NCBI RefSeq assembly: GCF_002878395.1
Contig: NC_061121.1
Location: 131,098,464 to 131,162,463, forward strand
From: Capsicum annuum
Lineage: Eukaryota > Streptophyta > Magnoliopsida > Solanales > Solanaceae
Length of the DNA: 64,000 nt
Direction of reading: 5' to 3'
The translations under genes were made by a program, and so were the position numbers. The notes beneath the pieces are model-generated. The model had not been told where the DNA came from. It did not search any database and saw nothing but the letters and a program-made list of their open reading frames with translations. Position 1 is the stretch's first letter. Every line of letters starts with the position of its first letter. Below, piece by piece: positions 57,785-64,000 of this stretch.

Positions 57785-57913
57785 CCACGTAGGTAGTCTA
57801 GGGTGTAAATAATACAATTTTATTTAGTTCAGGGGCGTAATAGGACCCTTTGAAGTTGAGGTGTGTCACATTTTTTTCAACTATAGTTCAGGGGGGAAAC
57901 ATACTACTTTCTC
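57785..57913 (-). repeat. Right terminal inverted repeat of the MULE
   Basis: It complements 52241-52375, starts at CCACGTAGGTAGTC and ends CTACTTTCTC at 57913. It is followed by the right copy of the 9-bp duplication. Confidence 0.9.
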
Positions 57914-58154
57914 TTATATTTTAAATATAATACATTTAATGCATTAGATAATGAACAGTATTTAATAGTAAAAGTAAAAGTAAAATAGGCACAAAATGAT
58001 AAATTATTCATTAATTTTTCAAACTGAATAAATATCTTTGGACATCTATTTTTAGTATAGTATGACTAAAGACGAGTGGAGGAAATATTTTCTTATTAGT
58101 TAACTTTTCTATAATTCCTCCTTTTTGGAACTTGGGCTTATTAGCTTCGATATA

Positions 58155-58391
58155 CTCCCTCTGCTTTGTATTACTTGAACTTATTGACTTACCACATCCC
58201 TTAAGAAAATGTTAAATAAGAATGTATTTTGTAGATTAACCTTAAGGATGCTTTATAATTTTAAATTTAATTGTTATTACATTATTTAGTTATTTAATAC
58301 TAAGGGTATGAAGAAAAAAATATATTAAAGGTCTCTTGATTTCGTGAAACTACTATTTTTGGTATAGGGACCAAGTAAAACTAAATGGAGG
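58155..58391. mobile_element. Stowaway-like MITE (type 2) at the end of unit II
   Basis: TA then CTCCCTCTGCTTTGTATTAC at the left, AAATGGAGG then T-T-A at the right. It is the counterpart of 34871-35111. The second MITE of unit I is represented here only by its right 175 bases (58440-58615). Confidence 0.7.
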
Positions 58392-58636
58392 TTAGTTAAG
58401 TTTTACTTGATTATTTAAAATAGGCACAAAATGATAATTAAGTGTGTTTAGTACTTTAACCTTATTAAATGATGCTTTAGAACTTTAAATTTGACTATTA
58501 TTACTTCATTTAATTATTTAATATTAAGGGTAAAAAGAAAACAAATATAACAAAGGTAACTTGATTTCATGAAACTACTATTTTGATATAGGGACCAAGT
58601 AAAACTAAATGGAGGTAAGTTTAGTTTTACTTGGTT

Positions 58637-60287
58637 ATCTTTTGAATTTTGAAAGAAATTTGCTTATATTTTTATTTATTTTAGCTTTTAATAATTGGCT
58701 AGCCAATCTATCGATGAATGCTATTATGATAAAAAATTGTGACATGGTGATAGCTATTATAATCCCCTAGTAGGTAACCTAAACCCAATAACCAGAAACA
58801 GTAGTAATAAATTAGTAGATGAAAAGAGAAATAACAGAATAAAAAAGGCATTTTATACAAATGAATACAACTAATAGGGTCCCCAAATTAATGGAAGAAG
58901 GAAACAAATATACAAACCACCATTCCACAGCCTGATGTCACCAATACAAGAGATAATAAATACGAAAAAATAATACTAGATAATCTCCTAAATCTATTTG
59001 AAAAGATTGAAAAGACTTTTGAATAAGAGTTCAATATGACTTTTAGGATAATGAATAGAATAGATGCCTACTCGTCTTAATGTTAATGTCCTATATACAG
59101 TTGGCTTACTATTAGGATATGAATCTCGGTACAGTAATATCATAAATATAGTTAATTAGACAACGATGAAAGATCATTCAAATTAGACATAAGCAAGACA
59201 ATTAGCCTGTAAGGGTCATATATAATCCTCTAAACTAAATTAGAATAAATCAAGTCATTACCTTATTTTTTCTCATATAATAAGATAAGTAAAATATACT
59301 ATGAGCACATCACCTGCAAATGGGAATGTCCCAAATGGTAGTTCACACTATCTACACTAATAGTTATAATATATGAATACAATAAAATGGATTCAACACT
59401 GATATACACATACAAACACACAAAAACTAAGCATAAGTCAAGTAAACTAAGGAAAAACAAGCAAGATGCATATGCAATGCAATGTATATGGGATGAATAA
59501 TGAAAGCAATTGAATGAATTTTTGTATACATTCGTTGAGACCGTAACTACCAATTAGGAGGTATGGTGGGTTTTCAAACCATATACTGTATTTTATATCT
59601 CTATCTTAATCTCAACTCATCTCACCTCTTCGACTCGTGTTCACATAGAGTATTTTTATACAAGTGTCTCATTTTCTTTCAAAATAGTATTTCTCAACGG
59701 TACTAGTATTTCATGAATGTATATATAAGAAATGAGGATTTAATGCTTACAATTAACCCAAAATAAGGATATCAAATCCAATCAACAGGTAATTATATAT
59801 AAGTGAGTCTAGAATCAACTCAATATATCCACAATTAATGGTCATTAACACAATGTTTGGCATAATCAGAATAAATATGTATCAAAGACATCATTTATAT
59901 CATATCAACCCCTAACTCGGGTATAACTATCATAATAAAGGCTACCAATGCTCAAATAAGGCTTATATTATCATATTAAGCCCCCACATGCGCAATGTAT
60001 CTAGAATGAAGGCATATAGATGTATAGATAAGGACAATGATGTCAAATAAAGCGCCATAGTGGAAACACACAATATTAGATATCACCAGTCAACAATAAA
60101 AGCATATAAGCTCCTACATGGGTACACAATTGTATAATTAATCTCAAAATATGAATCCCATAATTATTTATCAAACCCATAACATGCTTTACTTATTCAT
60201 TAACTATCCAGCATAATCTGAAAAAAGTTATTCCATAATCTACCTCAAAATAACAAAATCTCAATATAAAGTGCCTCAAAATAGAGA
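58637..60287 (-). repeat. Array unit III (partial): LTR fragment joined to pol
   Basis: The LTR fragment (edge near 58722) aligns with 29472-31043 and 35656-37188 up to about 60287 and then switches to polyprotein sequence, while units I and II switch to LINE-associated sequence at the matching point. This shared breakpoint marks the array edge. A 84-codon hydrophobic minus frame (59299-59553) is a T-rich artefact. Confidence 0.65.
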
Positions 60288-62640
60288 TTTCCCCTTGCGA
60301 GCAGCCTCAAAATCAATTCTAATATTCAAAAATAGCATATATTCATTAATAGAAAGCTAATGAAATCCATAAAGCTCCTTATCCCAAATCACCCTCAAAT
60401 TATCATTATCAAACTGCTGAGCTTGAATTTGTTACATCAAGAAAGATCAAGAATCAACAAAGGCTAAAACATGGCTGAGGGTTGAATTATCAAGCCTAAC
60501 CATATGGGTTCATAAAGACTGAACCTACAAGGCTAAAGGCCACTCATGAGTAAATAGATTATCAAAACTCCCCATAGTAGCTGACTTCCAACTCAAGACA
60601 TCGACAACCATATTATCCTTGCTCGGATAGTACAAAATAGTAATTTCATAATACATAAGCAACTCAAGCCAACGACACTACCTCATATTAGGATCTTGTT
60701 GTCAAAAGAAGTACTAAAGGCTATGATGGCTCAACAAAATCTCAAAAGACACTATATATACATAATGGCGTCAGAACTTTAACACAAACACTAAGGCTGT
60801 AAACTCAAAATAATAAGTAATTACCTTATTCTCCTGCATCAACACCGCACCCAAACCAACACCTAAAGCATAAAAAAACTTCGTAAAACCTTTACCCTCC
60901 TTGGAAAAAATAAAGATAGAAGCCAAAGTCAACAACTCCTTGAGATAGTAAAGCTCTTTTTCGCACATCCAATCACTAAAAACCACCTTTTTTGAGTCAA
61001 CTTTGTTAAAAGAGCATTAATAAATGAGAAACCCTCTACAAAATGCCTATAATAACCTACCAAACAAATGAAACTTTGAATCTCAATTGGAGAATTAGGT
61101 ATAGCAAAATCACAAATCACCGTTATCTTGGTGGATCAATGATAATAACAATCTTAGTCATTACATGACCCAAGAAAGATATGGAATCCAACCAAAACTC
61201 ACACATAGAAAACTTAGTATACAACTTCACGTCACGTAACCTCTGAAGCACAATCCTCAAATGCTTCATATGATCGGCCTTAATATTTGAATAAACCATG
61301 ATGTCATCAATAAATACAATAGCAAAGGATTCAAGATACGATTGAATTATCTAGTTCATCAACTCTATGAAAGTTGTTGGAGCATTGTTCAATCCAAAAG
61401 ACACGACCAAGAATTCATAATGATCGTACCAAGTCCAAAATGCTATCCTAGAATATTAAAAGCTCTAACCTTCAACTGATTGTACCTAAACCTCAAATCA
61501 ATCTTGGAAAACATTAAAGCGCCCTAAAACTGGTCAAATAGATCATTATATGCAAGGGAAAAGATACTTGTTTCGAACTGAACTTTGTTCAATTATCGAT
61601 AAATAATACACATACGCATAGGGCCATCCTTCTTCTTCACAAACAAGACAAGCACATCCCAAGGAGATACACTAGGTCTAATAATCCCTTTACTAATGTT
61701 TTTTTGAATTGCTCCTTCAACTCTTTCAACTCAGTCAGGTCCATCATATAGAGAGGAATCCACATCAATAGAAAATTGATATCATGATCCAGATGTATAC
61801 CAGGAAAATCCATAGAAAACACATCCATGAACTCATAAACAACTTGAATAGAATCCACATAAGGTGGTGAGGCAATATTAGTATGATATATATGATTTAA
61901 ATAAGACAAAAACCCTCTCTCTATCATGTAGTAAGCATAAAGAAAATATATAACACCCTTTGGACCTAAATAAAGCATACCCTTCTAAGATAACCTCAGC
62001 ACACCAAACGTATTTGAGGTCATGAACTTTGCATAAAGGTCTAAAATAGCATAATAAAAAGCTAACTAACTTATATCCAGGCTAATATCAAAATTATTCA
62101 TATCTAAGAAAATAAAGTTTAACCAATTCCCACAGATGACTAAGGTAACCTCATAAGATCGGTAAACCTAATCCACTAGTAAAGAATATCCTGCAAGGGT
62201 AGAAACATGAAGAGGCATAGCAAGAGTCTCACATGCTACATCAAAATTCAAAGAAAAATATGTAGAAAAATAGGAAAAATTTGACCTAGAGTCAAATAAT
62301 ATAGAAGTAGATCTGAAGCAAACCAGGATAATACCTATAATAACTGAATTAGAGGCCTTTTCCATGGGCCAAGAAGGTATAACATAGAACTGACCATGTC
62401 CATGCGTGGACTGAGTAACTCATCGACCACCCCTGTGAGCACCTCTACCTCTTCCATGAGCACCTCTAGTTGAACCTCACAGCTGAAATAAAAATTGATC
62501 TAAAAACACCATGAGGATAATTCTTGGCCATATAGCCAAACTCATCACCTACAAAACATATTCTATGGTTTCACTCAATCTATGGTTGCGTATTTGAAAT
62601 ATAATGACCATAATGACCAGATGTCTGACTACCTAAAACT
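60288..62640 (-). pseudogene. Tekay/Del-like gypsy polyprotein relic (zinc knuckle, protease, RT, RNase H; no integrase)
   Basis: Read on the minus strand from 62640. A worn zinc knuckle comes first (CFVGDEFGYMAKNYP near 62570-62520). A protease relic at 62365-62168 has SVIIGIILV and LFDSRSNFSYFS where DSGS is expected, so the active site is damaged. RT begins at about 61870 (VVYEFMDVFSMDFPGI, TELKELKEQFKKTL, LFVKKKDG); its FIDD box lies at about 61303-61314. Next are IEIQSFICLVGYYRHFVEGF (about 61085-61025) and the RNase H domain (GFTKFFYALGVGLGAVLMQE, 60900-60830; WLELLMYYEITILYYPSKDN, about 60690-60630). Text resembling the pol linker (QFDNDNLRVIWDKELYG) continues to about 60290. Integrase is gone: the frame ends at the junction with the LTR fragment of unit III. 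Many stops and frameshifts. Confidence 0.88.
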
Positions 62641-62642
62641 GT

Positions 62643-64000
62643 TGTAACAACCAATATTTCCCTAGCATAATCTAAGTCCTAGTACATGAGTATTCATAAA
62701 TGAATTTTTTTTATAAACTCATTATTTTTTAGTTTAGGGCCTGCCATTGAGTAGGAAATTGAATTAGCTTTCTAACAATTTAAAATTTGCCCAAAGCCAA
62801 TAATAGAGTAAGAAGTTATGGTGATTTTAAGTTTTAGTAGCAAAACACCATCATTTTACCCATCAGTGCATCGTGGAGAGAGCCAAAAAAGAAATTGTCA
62901 AATTCTAGTGAGGTATCGCAATTTTGGTATGTCGCGCCATAGGCTAATTTGACATTTGTCATTTTCCAGTGTTATAGCATGATGCCACCGCATCGCGGAG
63001 AACTTCCAGGTCCTAATCAGTGAAGGACCGATATTTCCCCGTGTTGTGCCATAGACCAGTTTCCTAGTTGTCAATTTCTAGTGACATAGTGCAATAGCGA
63101 TGCGTTGCGCCAGGGGCCTAAATCAGAAAATTTTTATGAAAATCTAATATTTCGTCCAGGGTTAAAATAGTTTTACCCCATTATTTAAATCTGCCCAGAT
63201 GGAATACTTAAGCCGTAAAAAAATTTTAAAAGTTCATTCTTTATTAATTTCCCCGAAAATTTAAAAGCTTTATCTCTAAATTACAAACCCTAACTCTCAA
63301 GAAACCAAGAGCAATCTAAAAAATTCATCCAAGAACTTCAAGAAATTCATCAGTTAATGTATGTTAGATGTTCATCCATGGATTCCTTTCATCCACGGAG
63401 ATAAAGTAACCTTTTAAATTATAAAGTTATGATCATTTTAAGTTCTTTGATTTTAAATCATGATTTCTTCCATTGATCTCCACGAACTTTGATTTAATAG
63501 CATATTTTAATGAAGTTATTATTGTTATTTGATTCCTCATGTTTTACTGTTATCAGTTGTTGAGTTAAATCATGACTTAGTGTTTTCCATTATTATTTTA
63601 TGTCAATTATGCCGGTCCTTTAGTAATTCTATGATTATTTTAAACCATGAACTATAAGTGTTTGATAAAGTGCCTTCATGAGCAATTGATTTAATAAGAG
63701 TCTTCATGCTATGTCCTTCAATGTTTTAGTGTTAGGCTACTACTATTGTTTTGAGTCCTGGGTCTATTGAATGCCCAAAGCCGTAGCTATTTAATTAATG
63801 TTATCTTAGTATCTTCAGAATAACTCCAGATTATTTCATGAGCATTATAAGAACAATTAGTTAAATTTAGAATAGTCTAGCATTTTAGTGTCATTCAGTA
63901 GGGAGTATGATTTAGCATTGAGCGAGGGTAGGGATGACGGATTCCCCATCAGATAGACAGAGTTATTAGTAGCAGTCCCTATACTCCAGAACTACGTAGG
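62643..64000 (+). mobile_element. Start of a Tekay/Del-like LTR, running off the window
   Basis: TGTAACAACCAATATTTCCC opens at 62643, cutting the gag/pol relic. The blocks that follow match the long LTRs in order: a CG-rich dyad patch (GTGCATCGTGG, CCGCATCGCGG at 62988-62998, GCGATGCGTTGCGCC near 63093), CATCCATGGATTCCTTTCAT (63373), CGAGTCCTGG-like text (63752), and GATTTAGCATTGAGCGAGGG near 63909. The 3' part and any coding region lie beyond 64000. It could be a solo LTR or the 5' LTR of a full element. Confidence 0.8.

Larger units (their letters stand above)
52241..57913 (-). mobile_element. Mutator-like element (MULE), 5.7 kb, with 9-bp target duplication
   Basis: The left end GAGAAAATAGCATGTTACCC and the complement of the right end GAGAAAGTAGTATGTTTCCC open inverted repeats of about 130 bases. 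They include ACACACCTTAACTTC / ACACACCTCAACTTC and GGGTGTAAATAATAC / its complement, and reach CTACGTGG. The flanks TTATTTTTT (52232-52240) and TTATATTTT (57914-57922) are a 9-bp duplication with one mismatch, the Mutator signature. Units I and the 10.2 kb copy show the uninterrupted site (GGGAGTATTATTTT then AATATAATA). Inside are two convergent gene relics: a GRF zinc-finger gene on the plus strand (52820-53560) and a MuDR-type transposase gene on the minus strand (53972-56582) that lacks its catalytic core. It cannot move by itself. Confidence 0.93.
35570..58636. repeat. Array unit II, carrying two large insertions
   Basis: Same block order as unit I: LTR fragment (35656-37188), LINE 3' end (37390-38346), non-coding with a 297-bp duplication (38347-39355), long-TIR element (39356-51667), Stowaway-like MITEs (51981-52229, 58155-58391 and a truncated one at 58440-58615). 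The long-TIR element is split by an LTR retrotransposon (40198-51342). A Mutator-like element (52241-57913) sits 11 bases after the first MITE. Without these the unit is about 6.2 kb. Confidence 0.85.

Noticed and set aside
1..64000. 5S-containing (Cassandra-type) LTRs, tRNA or rRNA genes, endogenous pararetrovirus pieces, Ty1/copia pol
   Set aside because: I looked for the 5S-like core, for tRNA A/B boxes in clover-leaf context, and for caulimovirid or copia RT motifs by eye and found none. A covariance-model or HMM scan would settle this.

Overview
The window is plant nuclear DNA, most probably from a Solanaceae genome (tomato, potato or pepper type). That assignment rests on the repeat families recognised from memory, not on a database search. 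I see no intact host gene, tRNA, rRNA or CRISPR. Almost every base that can be assigned belongs to a transposable element, most of it old and full of stops and frameshifts, as in pericentromeric or gene-poor heterochromatin.

Layout. (1) 1-9537: the 3' half of an Athila/Tat-like Ty3/gypsy element (integrase relic 600-1610, motif-rich stretch, second degenerate ORF 6429-8202), split by a 3.4 kb solo LTR at 1688-5070 with a near-perfect 5-bp target duplication. (2) 9538-10815: a 346-bp LTR head joined to half of a long-TIR DNA element and a Stowaway-like MITE. (3) 10816-16140: a decayed CACTA (En/Spm) element with a TNP2-type transposase relic and a Transposase_24-type second gene relic. (4) 17183-27846: two non-autonomous LTR retrotransposons of one lineage in opposite orientation. 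They share the primer site TGGTATCAAAG, a GGRGAGGA polypurine tract and TGATA...TATCA LTR ends. The second (22523-27846) is structurally complete, with two 853-bp LTRs and a perfect TTCAG duplication. It carries an open 262-codon frame ending in a retropepsin-like domain whose catalytic triad is gone. (5) 28352-29383: a TA microsatellite and a CACTA subterminal region. (6) 29385-60287: a tandem array of a roughly 6.2 kb unit. Copy I is 29385-35569. Copy II is 35570-58636 and is about the same length once two later insertions are removed. Copy III starts at 58637 and is partial. Each full unit holds an LTR fragment, a LINE 3' end (zf-RVT plus RNase H), a 1.2 kb long-TIR element and Stowaway-like MITEs. 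(7) Insertions into copy II: an 11.1 kb LARD-like LTR element (40198-51342; 2.9-3.0 kb LTRs, non-coding interior with a nested solo LTR) and a 5.7 kb Mutator-like element (52241-57913). (8) 60290-62640: a minus-strand Tekay/Del-like gypsy polyprotein relic (zinc knuckle, protease, RT, RNase H; no integrase), interrupted at 62643 by the head of another LTR that runs off the window.

The history can be read as layers. The 6.2 kb unit, already dead, was duplicated in tandem; the LARD and the MULE then entered copy II; a solo LTR landed inside the LARD. The most interesting objects are the non-autonomous LTR element with its catalytically dead protease-like ORF, the MULE with convergent GRF zinc-finger and gutted transposase genes, the tandem array, and the block 17183-22051, where what looks like an empty target site sits beside the filled one.
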